Shown in pieces: positions 45,946 through 57,024 of a stretch of 64,000 bases of DNA; the first letter of the stretch is position 1; every line of letters begins with the position of its first letter. Position numbers and translations under genes: made by a program. Location: positions 487,001 through 551,000 of the forward strand of contig JACEFZ010001379.1 of the NCBI GenBank assembly GCA_014155875.1, in the 5' to 3' direction. Origin of the DNA: Cepaea nemoralis (Eukaryota > Mollusca > Gastropoda > Stylommatophora > Helicidae). The notes beneath the pieces were generated by a model, which worked only from the letters and a program-made list of their open reading frames with translations, had not been told where the DNA came from and searched no databases.

Positions 45946-46090
45946 TGTTCCCGAAGACCCGGGGTATTCTGGAGCTAAGGAGTCCTTGCTTTGTGCCGTA
46001 CTCTCGGCGGGCGGCTGGCCATTCGGCCGAGACAGACCAAACCAGATGGGGTCAATCGCGGTGCAATGAAGTAAATCATCTCGCCTTTAA
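45945..46090 (+). mobile_element. SINE 3' half related to 44261-44510
   Basis: It shares GGGGTATTCTGGAGCTAAGGAG-type sequence, the GCGGCTGGCC/AGGCCACC segment and the terminal AATGAAGTAAATCATCTCGC with the complete copy. The tRNA-like head is absent. Confidence 0.55.
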
Positions 46091-46928
46091 AGTTTTAAAC
46101 CCTTATGAAAATACGTTTGAGCAAATCAATAATACCAGTTTATGAAATTCGAGCAACGTGCACATATCAAGCCATACTCCGGATACGCCTGATATCTGAC
46201 ACTGTAATGTTGGGCTTAGATATCCAGTTCGCTTCGATTCACCGATCATTGACATAACTAACCGTGCCTCGTTCCAGTTCAACATTTCTGTTTATCTTTG
46301 CGATCTGTTTACCTGAAACACCGGTTCAGCTGCTCTGTCAGCACTAGATACTGACTGCACTACTTTCGTGTCATATTTTATTCCAGGTGTTCTCTTTATT
46401 GTCATATCACTGACAGACGCAGCGTCTAAAGTTTCGTCCTAAATCCATCTTGTTTCATAAACGATCAATGCTGAGTATAAGTAGTCGAGAGGTTGTTTAA
46501 GCTACGATTGGCTGATCACTGGTGTGGTTAGTTTGGTTTCCTATAGCGTACGTAGCGTTGCTGTAATGATTATCACTGATGTAGTTTGGTTTCCTCCTGC
46601 ATATAACGTGTTTCTGTTATCGATATCACAGATGTCGGTAGTTTGGTTTGCTATAGTATATCACATGTTCTTGTTGTGGTTATCATTGACGTAGTTTGGT
46701 TTCCGATAGCGTACCAAACATTGCTGTTATGGTTATGACTGGTGTCTTTAGCTTCGTTTCCCTATAGTAAATCAAATATTGCTGTCATGGTTATCATTGA
46801 CGTAGTTTGGTTTCCTATAGCGTACCAAACGTTGCAGTTATGGTTATCGCGGGTGTAGTATTGGATCCCATAGCATATCACACGTTTTCGTGATGATAAT
46901 CACTGATGTAGTTTGGTATCCTCTATCG

Positions 46929-47586
46929 CAGGGGTCACCAAACTACGGCCCACGGGCCGAATCCGGCCCGCCACGTCATTTCATCCGGCCAGCCGACGGT
47001 ACTCGAACTTGCTTGATATAATTTGTGGAACACGAGACGTTGTGATATAGTTTAAATGTAAATATTATGTTTAGAATAATAAGAGATCTTCACACGTGCG
47101 GAGACCTCCTGGCTGCTATGTGTCTTAAATTTACTTTTTTAAAGTAAATAAATATGTTGGTTGTCTTTGGTGTGTGTGTGTTTTTTTTTTGTGTATGTGC
47201 ATTGCACGCCACTTACCCATGTCTTTTTTTCCCAGAACTTTCGTTCTGGCTTGCAAGTATTGTTAAAGTTATTCTTTACAGGACGTTTGCAGTCAACACC
47301 AGCATTTTTTGCTGTTGTTGATGTCTTGGCAAGTTTATGTTCTGTAGTTTGCCATTGCTTTCTGTACGACCGGCACCCATACAATAGCGTAACAAACAGC
47401 ACAATGCGATCTGCTGCCAAATCGCGCACAGCTGTGTTTTGAACGCGGATATATGGGATTACGAACCGCGCCCGTAAGACCTTTGCCACGGAGACGATGC
47501 AAGTATTGTACAGAATGATTATGCGGCCCGCGCTCGTCATTTTGTCAGTTATCCGGCCCGCCGTGAAAAAAGTTTCGTGACCCCTG
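46929..47586. mobile_element. hAT-type MITE, 8-bp target-site duplication
   Basis: Inverted ends are CAGGGGTCACCAAACTACGG and the reverse of AGTTTCGTGACCCCTG. Sub-terminal CGGCCCGC repeats occur on both sides. The flanks CTCTATCG (46921-46928) and CTCTAGCG (47587-47594) are an 8-bp duplication with one mismatch, as expected for hAT elements. There is no transposase. Confidence 0.9.
47265..47490 (-). mobile_element. SINE2 nested in the hAT-type MITE
   Basis: The reverse strand reads a tRNA-like head (GGCGCGGTTCGTAATCCC-like), the AAGCAATGGCAAACTACAGA core and the AAACGTCCTGTAAAGA end. Confidence 0.7.
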
Positions 47587-47741
47587 CTCTAGCGTATCAA
47601 ACGTTTCTGTTATATTTATCACTGATGTAATTTGGTATCCTATAGGGTATCAAATGTTGTTGTTATGGTTATCACTGATGTAGTTTGCTTTCAAATAGTT
47701 CATAAATAAATTCACAATAATTGTTTATTATTCATAGTAGC

Positions 47742-48558
47742 TCGGAGGTTATAATATAAATAATATACGCTATGCAGATGACACAGTATTGATGGCGGAT
47801 AATGCAAAAGCTCTACAATAACTGTTGGACATTGTAGTAACAGAAAGTGCAAAGAAAGGACTCTCCTTAAATATCAAGAAAACAGTAACAATGGTGATAT
47901 CAAAGAAACAGATAGCACCCAAATGTGAAATAGAGATAGAAGGGAAAATTCTTCACCAAGTGGATAGTTTTAAATATCTAGGGACATTTATAACATCAGA
48001 TGGAAGATGCACAACAGAGATTAAGAGCAGAATAGGGCAAGCAAAGGCTGCATTTAAGAAAATGAAGAATATCTTATGCAATAAGTCAATATCATTGAAT
48101 GTAAGAAAGAGAGTGCTAAGGTGCTATATAGAACCTGCTTTGCTGTATGGCTGTGAATCTTGGAATGTAAATGAACAAATTAGGAGGAGATTGGAAGCAA
48201 CAGAGATGTGGTTCCTGAGACGAATGTTGCGAATTCCTTGGACTGCGAAAGTAACTAACAACGAATGTCTGAAAGAGGCTAATGAAATCTAGAACATTAT
48301 ATAGAACAATAAGAAAGAGACAAACAACTTTCCTTGGTCATGCGATGAGACGAGAGGCATTGGAGAACATCGTGACAACTGGAAAGTTAGAGGAGAAGAG
48401 AGATAGAGGCAGACCACGAGAAATGATGCTGGATGGATTGCGACGGTGGCATGGAGGAATATCAACAGTAGAGTTGATCCAGAAAACCAAAGACCGAGAT
48501 CTGTGGGGAGTCATGAACGCCTACGCCAGTCGGCATAGCACTTGATGATGACGATGAT
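47742..48558 (+). mobile_element. LINE-B, 5'-truncated copy
   Basis: It covers the RT palm to the 3' end with a GATGATGACGATGATG tail. The flanks TTCATAGTAG and TTCGTAGTAG are a probable target-site duplication of about 10 bp with one mismatch. Confidence 0.9.
47760..48545 (+). pseudogene. LINE-B RT palm, thumb and C-terminal region, frameshifted
   Basis: It begins at RYADDTVLMADN, has an early in-frame stop near 47820, then is open from ESAKKGLSLNIKKTVTMV through YLGTFITSDGRCTTEI, RCYIEPALLYGCESW and WFLRRMLRIPWTAK. It shifts frame near 48285 and continues as IRKRQTTFLGHAMRREALEN and PREMMLDGLRRWHGGIS. The endonuclease and fingers are missing. Confidence 0.9.
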
Positions 48559-48599
48559 GTTCGTAGTAGTCGACAAAATATTAGAGACTAAAAGACATA

Positions 48600-48790
48600 A
48601 GAGACAACATACAAATTGAAAGGTATAGTTACTCTAGCAGGATTCAAACCTTGATCTTCAAATGACGACAGCATCTTGGTGCAGGAACAAGTGTACTTGG
48701 ACGCAACACCAGCTAGAAACACCAACAAGGCAATGAGCCTCCGTCGTCACTTGCAGGTGACAGGTTCGATTCCCTGGTAGCGTAATTATA
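48600..48790 (-). mobile_element. SINE4-like fragments (tRNA-derived)
   Basis: A reversed B box (AGGATTCAAACCTTGATC) near 48648 matches 12960-13100. A second, forward B-box-like GGTTCGATTCCC lies near 48762. Confidence 0.5.
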
Positions 48791-48937
48791 GCTTTCAAGT
48801 TTTATAGTTTGCCGTGTGTCCTCTAATATATCATTCTGTCCTCTACTTTCTATGAGCGCGAAACAATACATATGAATTTGTTTATGAACTGTCTATTGTT
48901 GGCTCAGCGTTTTACCTGGTTGATATGTTTAGGAGAG

Positions 48938-49190
48938 GAGCGGCTGGCCAAGTGGCTAGTAACGCCGGATTCTCATTCGAGAGACCCGGGTTCGAATCCT
49001 CGGTACAGCGTGGAATTTTTTTTTTTTTTTTTTTCTGTCGGCGGCAAAAAGAAAACTCTAACCTGCACAGTTCGGGGCGACTGCACTAGCCAGGCGGCCA
49101 TAAATCCTCAGACTCAAGACACCCCCACCCTCGGCCACCCAAGACCCCGCAAGGTACTATACAATGTATTGACAGTAAATGACAGTTGAC
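48938..49190 (+). mobile_element. tRNA-derived SINE with perfect B box
   Basis: The head GAGCGGCTGGCCAAGTGGCT leads to GGGTTCGAATCCTCGG, the most tRNA-like block in the window (48940-49005). Pairing of the acceptor arm is poor. A T-run of about 20 bases follows at 49015-49035, then a body of unknown family. Confidence 0.6.
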
Positions 49191-49334
49191 AGATATATTT
49201 AGGTTTCCAATAGCATACCAAAGATGGTTGTTATTATTTGATACTAGGATATGTTGTTTACTTGCAAATGCCGTGTCGACTTTTCCTTCTACCACCAGGA
49301 AGTGTTAGTTGAGACCCTGATATAAATAGTATCA

Positions 49335-49790
49335 GTCATCATCATGTGCCATGCCGATAAGCTTGGGCGGCCATGTTTCGCCATCTCACCCAATCACAAA
49401 AGTCGTCGATCAGCTCTGTCTTCTTATCTCGACCACACCACGTGGTATCCATCTAGCCATCTAGGTATTTACTTCTCTGCCTCCCCTTTGTTCTTTGCCA
49501 TTCAATCTTGCCAGTTGTTACAAAGTTCTCCAATGTATTTCTTCTCATAACGTGTCCACACACAAAAAACAAAAAAAAAATATAAAAAACTCTGACTGTC
49601 TACGTCTAATTTCTCTAATCAGTTTATGGTTTTCATTTGTTTCTTGTAGGACTTGGTCCTTGGTTTTTCTGCCTGTCAGTGGTATTCTTTACATTTTCCT
49701 CAGAAACCACATTTCCACAGCCATCTCATGTTTTTCAGCTTATCTGCTCATTGTCCACGCTTCATATCCATACAAACCCAATAGTATCCG
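49335..49790 (-). mobile_element. LINE-G 3' fragment, reverse orientation
   Basis: The GATGATGACTGATAC-type tail and GGCATGGCACATGATG end sit at the left. The minus strand further right has a VVTTGKIEWQR-like region and WFLRKM-like thumb pieces, related to but distinct from LINE-B. Strongly decayed. Confidence 0.6.
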
Positions 49791-49944
49791 TAAACCGGTT
49801 TTAATGTTTAAATATTGCATATACTGTTTTAAAAGTGTTAGCATTTCACACACACCATTTTCAAAGTTTAAGATCTTACATATATTTTTAAAAGTGTCAG
49901 CATGGCGCATAAACCACTTGACAAGCTTAACATTTTGATTTACT

Positions 49945-50105
49945 AATTCAAAATTTAAAATGTTGATATACTAATTCAAAGTTTAACATGTTGATATACT
50001 AATTCAAAGTTTAACATTTTGATATACTAATTCAAAGTTTAACATGTTGATATACTAATTCAAAGTTAAACATTTTGATATACTAATTCAAAGTTTAACA
50101 CTTTG
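49945..50105. repeat. 28-bp minisatellite, about 6 copies
   Basis: The unit is TACTAATTCAAAGTTTAACA plus TTTTGATA, with a T/G alternation (CATTTTG, CATGTTG) that makes a 56-bp double unit. Confidence 0.92.
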
Positions 50106-50207
50106 CAAATATCTTTTCAGCGTTTAAACCAATGTATAAACCATTGAAGCACATGAACATTCTGCATTCACAGTTTTAACATGTTCATGTTTTGCATATA
50201 CCGTTCC

Positions 50208-50300
50208 GGAGGTCTGCGTGGCCGAATGGATAAGAGCGCTCGCTCTAAAACTTCCGATTAGGTATCTTTTGGCTACGCTTGGGTTCAAGGCGGGCAACGC
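50208..50300 (+). mobile_element. SINE1-type tRNA-like head
   Basis: The block GGTCTGCGTGGCCGAATGGA and TAAGAGCGCTCGCTC, then TTGGGTTCAAGGCGGG, resembles a tRNA-Leu/Ser 5' half and B box. The 3' part is replaced by a (TA)n tract. Confidence 0.6.
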
Positions 50301-50301
50301 G

Positions 50302-50386
<85 letters not shown>

Positions 50387-50388
50387 AA
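50302..50388. repeat. (TA)n microsatellite
   Basis: TA dinucleotides with two short interruptions. Confidence 0.97.
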
Positions 50389-50498
50389 GATATACCGTTT
50401 CAGTTTTAACCTTTATATAAACTATTTAGACCATTAACGTATTGTCCTTAAAGTACTGAGAGTTTGGTGAGAGACCATAACTTTATGAAGGGGAAAAT

Positions 50499-50563
50499 CC
50501 CAACTGCACCTCCCCGCGGTAGAGGATGGAAACACACTACGGTGTGGCTAACACAGCTCTGGG
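50499..50563 (+). ncRNA. HDV-like ribozyme remnant at the LINE-B 5' end
   Basis: P3 is ACC/GGT (50508-50510, 50518-50520) around loop TCCCCGC, very close to the HDV loop. The P1' strand would be AGAGGAT (50521-50527). P4 is CACAC/GTGTG (50533-50537, 50542-50546) closed by a TACG tetraloop. It is followed by GGCTAA, with a C at 50548 in the catalytic position. P2 is weak: CCCA/TGGG and CTG/CAG. The partner strand of P1 is not found directly upstream, so the copy is truncated by about 7 bases at its 5' end. Confidence 0.55.
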
Positions 50564-50725
50564 GACCGAGTATCCACCGGAATAAGTGGACAACTCTGCA
50601 GCTGAGCAGAGCAGGGCACTCACTTGTCCTTACAGTCGGAAATGGCTGTCAAAGGCAGAGGTAAAAGACCACCATGTGGATGTGGAAGGCAAGGGGAAAC
50701 CACCACATTATCTTCCCAAGACTTC

Positions 50726-53684
50726 ATGGCAAAACATAATCAAAGTTAGTGAAGGACGTTAATGGCTGTCTTAGGGCATCCTCGTCCGGTAGGGACAGTC
50801 ATGAGCCACAGGTGACACCAGACCGTCATCCAGCTACTGATGGCAAAATCTAACTAAAATAAATAAATTTAGAGTAGGAACATGGAATGTTAGGACATTA
50901 AATGAGCTAGGAAAGTTGACCAATGTTCTAAGAGAGATGGATAGCATGAAAATGAATATACTAGGCGTTAGTGAGATGAGATGGAAGGGATCGGGCAAAA
51001 TTATAGCTGACAATCACACAATAATTTATTCTGGAGGGGATACACATGAAAAAGGTGTAGGAATAATATTAGACGAAAAACAGCCAAGTCAATTAATGGA
51101 TACTGGTGTATTCAGATAGAGTTATTATGGTAAAAATCAAAGGCAAACCAATAGACATAAATATTATACAAGTATATGCACCAACAGCAAGCAGTAGTGA
51201 TGAAGAAATACAACACTTTTACGACGAAATAGAAATGGCGATGGCTCAAATTGGATCACAAGAAATAAAAATAATACTTGGTGATTTTAATGCAAAAGTA
51301 GGAAAGGGAAAAATGGAGGATGTAGTGGGGAATTATGGTTTAGGTACAAGAAATGAAAGAGGGGAAAAGCTAATAGAATGGGCAAATATCAATGAGATGA
51401 TAATTGGAAACACATGGTTTAAACACCATAAAAGACGACTGTACACATGGATAAGCCCTGATAAGAAAATACGCAACCAAATTGACTACATACTAATTAA
51501 TAAAAGATTTAGAAATGCTTTAATTAATGTAAAGACAATGCCTGGTGCTGACTGTAATAGTGATCATGTACCACTATGTGGACAAATAAAAGTAAGATTA
51601 AAGAGAGGGAAAAAATGGTTAAGAACATGAGACTTAATAAAGAGGTTCTGAAAATAGATAAAGAAATGCAAGAACAATACAGAGTGACTGTGAAAAATAG
51701 GTACAATGCAATAACTAAAATACAGAGTATAGATGAACAATGGGAAATGTTAAGGGACTCCATTCATCAAACTAGCAAAGAAGTATTACCGGAGAGAGGC
51801 AAAATAGCTAAGAAAAAATGGATGAATGAAGATATCTTAAAACTGATGGACAAAAGAAAACAGAGTAAAAATGACAAACAAGAATACGCTAAGATAAATA
51901 AAGAAATAAAAGATAAATGTGGGAAGGCTAAAGAAAGTTGGTTAAACGAGCAATGCAAAAAAATTGAATTAAATTCCATTAAAGATACAAAAAATATGCA
52001 CAGACAAATCAGTGAGCTTACAGGAAGAAAAATAAGAATAAATACAGGGTGTTTGAAATCAAAAACAGGAAAGATAATATTAGAGGAAGATGCTATAATG
52101 AAGAGGTGGAATGAGTATATAAGAGAATTATATGAAGGAGAAAGGGGAGAGTTAACAGAAGATAGTAACTTAGAAGGTCCACCTATTCTGAAAGAAGAAG
52201 TCACTGACGCTATGAAACGTATGAAGAAAGGAAAAACAGCTGGGCCAGATGAAATCACAATAGAAGAATTAGAAGTATTGGGAGAATTTGGAGTAGATAT
52301 ATTAACTAAAATGTTGAATGATATTTACAGCAGTGGATATTTACCCAGTGATATGCTGAAATCTTTATTTATAGCTATACCAAAAAGACCAGGAGCAATT
52401 GATTGTGAAGATTTTCGTACAATTAACCTTATAAACTATATCACTAAGCTTCTACTCAGAATCATAATGAGAAGAATCAAAAAGAAAATAAAAATGGAAA
52501 TTAGTGAAGAACAGTATGGATTTGTGGAAGGAAAGGGCACAAACAATGCAATTTATACATTACGGACACTAATAGAAAGGTCAATAGAGAAACAGAGAGA
52601 CATATATTTGTGCTTCATAGATTATACTAAGGCATTTGATAAAGTAAAACATGATGAACTGATTAAAATGTTGGAAGATATCAACATTGATGGAAAAGAT
52701 TTAAGAATAATAAAGAATGTTTACTGGAACCAAGTAGCAGCAATTAAAATGGGAAATAAAGAGGGTAGTTACGAACAGATAAAGCTAGGAGTACGACAAG
52801 GGTGTGTCTTGTCACCAGATCTTTTCTCCCTGTATAGCGAAGTAATAATGAGAGAGATCAAAGAGATGCCAGGAATACTAGTTGGAGGTTATAATATAAA
52901 TAATATACGCTATGCAGATGACACAGTATTGGTGGCGGATAATTCAACAGACCTACAACAATTATTAGACGTTGTAGTAACAGAGAGTGCAAGGAAAGGA
53001 CTCTCCTTGAATATCAAGAAAACAGTAACAATGGTAATATCAAAGAAAATGGTGACACCAAAATGTGACATAGAAATAGAAGGGAAAATCCTTAACCAAG
53101 TTGATAATTTTAGATACCTAGGGGCATTTATAACATCAGATGGAAGATGTACAACAGAGATTAGGAGTAGAATAGGGCAGGCAAAAGCCGCTTTTCAGAA
53201 AATGAAGAGTATCTTATGCAATAAGTCACTATCACTGAATGTAAGAAAGAGAGTGCTGAAATGCTATGTAGAACCAGTTTTGCTGTATGGCAGTGAATCT
53301 TGGAACGTAAATGAACAAATTAAGAAGAAATTAGAAGCAACAGAGATGTGGTTCCTGAGACGAATGTTGCGAATTCCTTGGACTGCCAGAGTAACTAACG
53401 ACGAGTGCCTGAAACAGGCTAATGAAACTAGAACATTATATACAACAATAAGACAGAGACAAACATCTTTCTTCGGTCACGTGATGCGAAGAGAGGCATT
53501 GGAGAACATCGTAACAACTGGAAAGATCGAGGGGAAGAGAGGCAGAGGTAGACCAAGAGAAGTGATGCTGGATGGATTGAGACGGTGGCATGGAGGAATA
53601 TCAGCACCAGAGTTGATCCAGAAAACCAAAGACCGAGATCTATGGAGAGCCATGAAAGCCTACGCCAGCCGGTACGGCACTTGA
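50726..53684 (+). pseudogene. LINE-B endonuclease-reverse transcriptase, two frameshifts
   Basis: The frame probably began at ATG 50726 and runs into an endonuclease: TWNVRTLNELGKL near 50880, SEMRWKG, YAPTASS, GDFNAKVG near 51280, RLYTWISPD, NQIDYILI and NSDHVPL near 51555. The RT follows: KTAGPDEI near 52230, FRTINLI, GFVEGKGTNNAIYTLRTLIE, CFIDYTKAFDKV near 52612, RQGCVLSPDLF and the catalytic YADD at 52911-52922. The C-terminus has YLGAFITSDGRC, LLYGSESW, FFGHVMRR near 53470 and GRPREVMLDGLRRWHGG. Frameshifts lie near 51112 and 51600; from there 702 codons are open. With so little damage it is one of the younger LINE insertions here. Confidence 0.92.
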
Positions 53685-53894
53685 TGATGATGAACGTATT
53701 GCATATTTAAAGAATAAAACTGTCATTACTGCCTGTAGTCTTAAACTTTTGCACAAACAATGTAAAAACATTATCAGATTGCATACACCACTGTAAAAAT
53801 GTAACATTTAGTGTATACCGCTGTAAAAACTTAACATTGAGTATACACGGTTGTAAAAGTTTCACTTGTGGTATTTGCCGTTTTCAATGTCGCG

Positions 53895-54165
53895 AATAAA
53901 GGAATACGCGCGTTCTTAAACATCCGGTGTGCTGATGTCGAGTTAAGGGGTTCATCCCCTACACCGGCCAGTTGGATTAAAATGTTGACCCCTCGTCCTT
54001 GACTTGGGGACGTAAATTACAAGTATCTCTGAAATCGGAGTGGGTCCGCGTGATGGCGAAGGACACTGTTATTGGGAAAGCTAATCCACGCGCAAAATTC
54101 AGTCCAGCACTACTAAAAGTATTATTATGGACTACGCTTGAGTTCAAAGCGAGCCAGCACCCCCC
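53895..54165 (+). mobile_element. SINE1 copy lacking part of the head
   Basis: It matches SINE1 from ACGCGCGTTCTTAAACATCC through ACACCGGCCAGTTGGATTAA, GGACGTAAATTACAAGTATC, AAAGCTAATCCACGCGC and AAAGCGAGCCAGC, followed by a poly-C run and A-run. Confidence 0.82.
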
Positions 54166-54189
54166 CCCCCCCCCCCCCCCAAAAAAAAA
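54159..54189. repeat. Poly-C then poly-A homopolymer
   Basis: About 21 C residues followed by 9 A residues at the SINE1 3' end. Length may be unreliable in sequencing. Confidence 0.9.
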
Positions 54190-54840
54190 TAGCGCCATAT
54201 CTGTGGTGTAAACTGTCGTTTTCGGCACACTGTCAACACATTCACGAGTTCATACTCACGGCAGAGCTCACTCGAGCTTATAAAACGAGCATGAATCATC
54301 GCAGCTACACATATGGTACTGTTGGGCTGGTGCGTTCCGAGTTCACGCATACAACATCGGAGATGGTATAATCGTCAAAATGAGCTGTGGTTTGCACGGT
54401 GGTAGTGTGCTTACTTAACCAAGACAATGATTGGGTCAGTCCCCCGCTGTGGCAGGCTGTTGTTTCTTTCCCACCCAGTGTATTAGTTAGTTTGTTAGTC
54501 ACGGTCCCAACTTCACTGCACAGGGCCGCCACATTATGCTCAGTCCCTGTGCCAGTAAATATCACACAAAATGCTCCTCACTGTCCCATGTCAAAAGTGC
54601 AACAGACAGGAGTCGCGACAAACCAAAAGCCCGAGCAGGTATACTATGCATATTGGCGCTGCCAGAATGCCAACACGTCGATAGAAGTGGCAGTCAATAG
54701 AAAACCAACAGCCATACATTAATGCATAAGCAACCCAGCTAGTTTAGCGACCGACCGGCTTAACAGGAAATAGCAAAACTTAGCAAATTTTCGCGCGAAG
54801 TGGTTAATATCTTATACTTCAGTAGAACATGAGCGTCGGT
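54190..54840. other. No recognisable feature
   Basis: Intron sequence; no known repeat or exon was identified. Confidence 0.45.
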
Positions 54841-54844
54841 AGCT

Positions 54845-54960
54845 TATAAAGCAATGGCAAACTGCTATAAAGTCAATATTGCCTAGTAGATCACAAACAG
54901 CCAACAACAACAAAAATCCTAGGGCTGATTGCGACGTCCTGTAAAAACATTAGAAATATC
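54845..54960 (+). mobile_element. SINE2 3' fragment
   Basis: It contains AAGCAATGGCAAACTGCTAT, TAGATCACAAACAGCCAACA and the ATTGCGACGTCCTGTAAAAA end. Confidence 0.7.
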
Positions 54961-56030
54961 ACAGACGTTGAAGATAAAGAGACAGCAAAGTGCCTGGGAC
55001 ATCTTGTGAGGATTAAGCACAATGAGCTACAGTTGTATCCACAACCAAAGAAGCTCTTAGTAGAGCTATAGGATAACCAAGATCCCGATTGTTAGTCTGT
55101 CAACTGTAATAAACCAGAAACTCTGGTCATCTACAGAAGAAAGAGATATCACAAACAATATTATCCGAGAAACTGGAAAATTTCCTAAACAGACTAATGG
55201 GTACAACTATCTTAGAACAGTAATAACATCCGATGGAAGATGTCTTGTAGAGGTTAGAACAAGAATCGGTACAACTATCTTAGAACAGTAATAGCATCCG
55301 ATGGAAGATGTCTTGTAGAGGTTAGAACAAGAAGATGTCTTGTAGAGGTTAGAACAAGAAGATGTCTTGTAGAGGTTAGAACAAGAATCGGTACAACTAT
55401 CTTAGAACAGTAATAGCATCCGATGGAAGATGTCTTGTAGAGGTTAGAAGAAGAATCGGTACAACTATCTTGGAACAGTAATAGCATCCGATGGAAGATG
55501 TCTTGTAGAGGTTAGAACAAGAATTGCAATCACAGAAATAGCCTTTTATAAGACAGCAAACAGGTTCACCAATAAAAGCGGCCTGTTGCAATGAGAAAAA
55601 GTGTTAAAGTGTTATATAGAATCTATACTGGTGTAGTACATGTGAAACATGGACAATAAACAGAATAGCTGAGAAGCATCTGATTGTATTGGAAATGCGG
55701 TTGCTGAACAAAATGCAAAGAATACCTTGGGCGTACGGAACAAAAAAAAATGAATACGGCAGTCTTTCAAGAAGCAAATAAAAACCACAAATTGATTAGA
55801 GAAGTGAGATGTAGACAGTCAAGATTTTATTAAAACTTAGTGACAACTGGCAAAAGTGGTGGAAAAAGAGCAGGTACAGACATAAAGGTAAATAAATACC
55901 TGGATGACTTCGCAACATGAGATATCAGGGACAAGAACACAGAACTCATCCACAACTCTGATGATCTCGTGAGATAACCATGATCATGACCAACTGCGCC
56001 TATAGGCATCGCACATGATGATACCGCAGA
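54960..56030 (+). mobile_element. LINE-E fragment with an internal tandem duplication
   Basis: Decayed RT thumb coding sequence is related to LINE-B: NGYNYLRTVITSDGRCLVEV, ITEIAFYKTANRF, VLKCYIESIL and IGNAVAEQ-like pieces, with a CGCACATGATGATACC tail near 56010. The DGRCLVEVRTRI segment is tandemly repeated at 55200-55520. Many stops are present. Confidence 0.7.
55200..55520. repeat. Tandem repeat of 68-70 bp (plus short sub-units) inside LINE-E
   Basis: Four units hold GGTACAACTATCTTAGAACA and GATGGAAGATGTCTTGTAGA. Between units one and two, a 26-bp sub-unit (AGATGTCTTGTAGAGGTTAG plus AACAAG) is repeated. The array grew within a LINE coding region. Confidence 0.9.
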
Positions 56031-56150
56031 AATAAAAACACAGTACACCCAGCCGGTGCATTTGGGCTGCAATTTAAAATCCCCAGCAGCCTTATCCGCT
56101 TAACGGTAAATCAAACAACATGCGCGATGAGTTACAGAAAACTGACTTAC

Positions 56151-57024
56151 CTGTGTGCGTTCGTTTGTGAATCTTCAGGTTTTCTGACCTGGCAAACACC
56201 TTGCCACATCCAGGAAACGGACAAGGGAAGGGCTTTTCCCCCGTGTGGACTCGAACGTGATTCACCAGTTTGTATTTAGCTTTGAACGGTCTGCCATCCC
56301 GTGGACAGCCCTGCCAGAAGCAGGCATGGTTGGCCTGTTCTGGCCCGCCGACATGTTCCACTGTGATATGGGTCACGATCTCGTGCATTGTCGTAAAGAT
56401 TTTATTGCAGGGTTTTCTGGGTTCTGCTTGGTCCTGGTCGACCCACTGGCAAGCATGCTCCTGTTTAATGGGGTGTCGCATGAACGGGTAAAAGGCGCCG
56501 GGACCATGTGGCCCCATATTCATACGATGGTGTCCCATAGCGTTCATGGGGTTTAGATGCTGAGATGGACCGAAGTGATCTGATCGTGGAGGTGCCATTT
56601 GGTTGAACTGGTCCGGCCGATGGTACGAAAACATTTGTCCGTTGACATGGTGACCCGCGCTGGGGTCCGATAAACTGGGAAACAGAACATGACTAGCTGA
56701 ATTATCCGGGTGGTGCGAGGGGTGTAGACCCATGCTAACCGAAGACGGGACCCCAAACATCCCAGGATGGGGCCCAGGGCTAGCGTCGTGGCTCGACAGA
56801 TTAAATTGTTCCGCTCGCCGAATGAGAAAGTCTCTTGCTGCATAACTGGATATCTGTGGATGATGTCCATGGGGTCCCATGCCGTATCCGTTGGCCTGGG
56901 CGGCGAACTTGTTATGATGTAGACCGGTGTGGTCACCCATGTGGTTGCTGGGGCTCAGTTTCAAGGCTCCGTGCGCCAGGCTGTGAGGCCCTGGCCCAGT
57001 GTCCATGAAAGGATTGATCATCAT
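56151..57024 (-). CDS. zic: Zic/odd-paired transcription factor, coding exon 1 (ZOC motif, zinc fingers 1-3)
   Basis: This exon encodes residues 1-291 plus one base of codon 292 of a nuclear C2H2 transcription factor; Zic proteins bind GC-rich DNA and cooperate with Gli factors in neural and mesodermal patterning (family knowledge). The start [10 protein letters not shown] at 57022-57024 is preferred because MMIN-like starts are typical of protostome Zic; a second ATG follows directly. Residues 59-71 ([13 protein letters not shown]) are the ZOC motif. Finger 1 is C192, C206, H219, H224, with the long Cys spacing and paired Trp pattern (QW, FW) that Zic fingers 1-2 share. Finger 2 is C235, C240, H256, H260; finger 3 is C268, C273, H286, H290. 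The exon ends at CACACAG/GTAAGT. Reading past 56151 is intron. The His/Met/Gly/Pro-rich spacer between ZOC and fingers is common in the family. Confidence 0.96.

Larger units (their letters stand above)
46500..47700. repeat. Degenerate minisatellite of about 56 bp, interrupted by a hAT-type MITE
   Basis: Units share GATGTAGTTTGGTTTCCTAT, AGCGTATCAAACGTTGCTGT and TATGGTTATCA. A further weak unit appears near 49195-49250, so later insertions may also lie within the array. Confidence 0.8.
50498..53700 (+). mobile_element. LINE-B, nearly full-length RTE/BovB-like retrotransposon
   Basis: The copy is about 3.2 kb, starting within a ribozyme-like 5' structure and ending GGCACTTGATGATGATG. It lies in the Zic intron, antisense to Zic. 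It is the best-preserved copy of its family in the window and the reference used for the nested copy at 16243-23655. Confidence 0.92.

Noticed and set aside
48938..49005. Candidate functional tRNA gene
   Set aside because: The B box is perfect but the acceptor and anticodon arms do not close well and it continues into a SINE-like body.
50444..50449. GTCCTT as the missing P1 strand of the LINE-B ribozyme
   Set aside because: It can pair with AGAGGAT only with two wobbles and would need a junction of about 50 bases; chance is more likely than a real P1.
56092..56150. C-terminal extension of the Zic exon 1 frame after HTG
   Set aside because: The consensus donor GTAAGT at 56145-56150 and the perfect finger-linker continuation in exon 2 show that this is intron.
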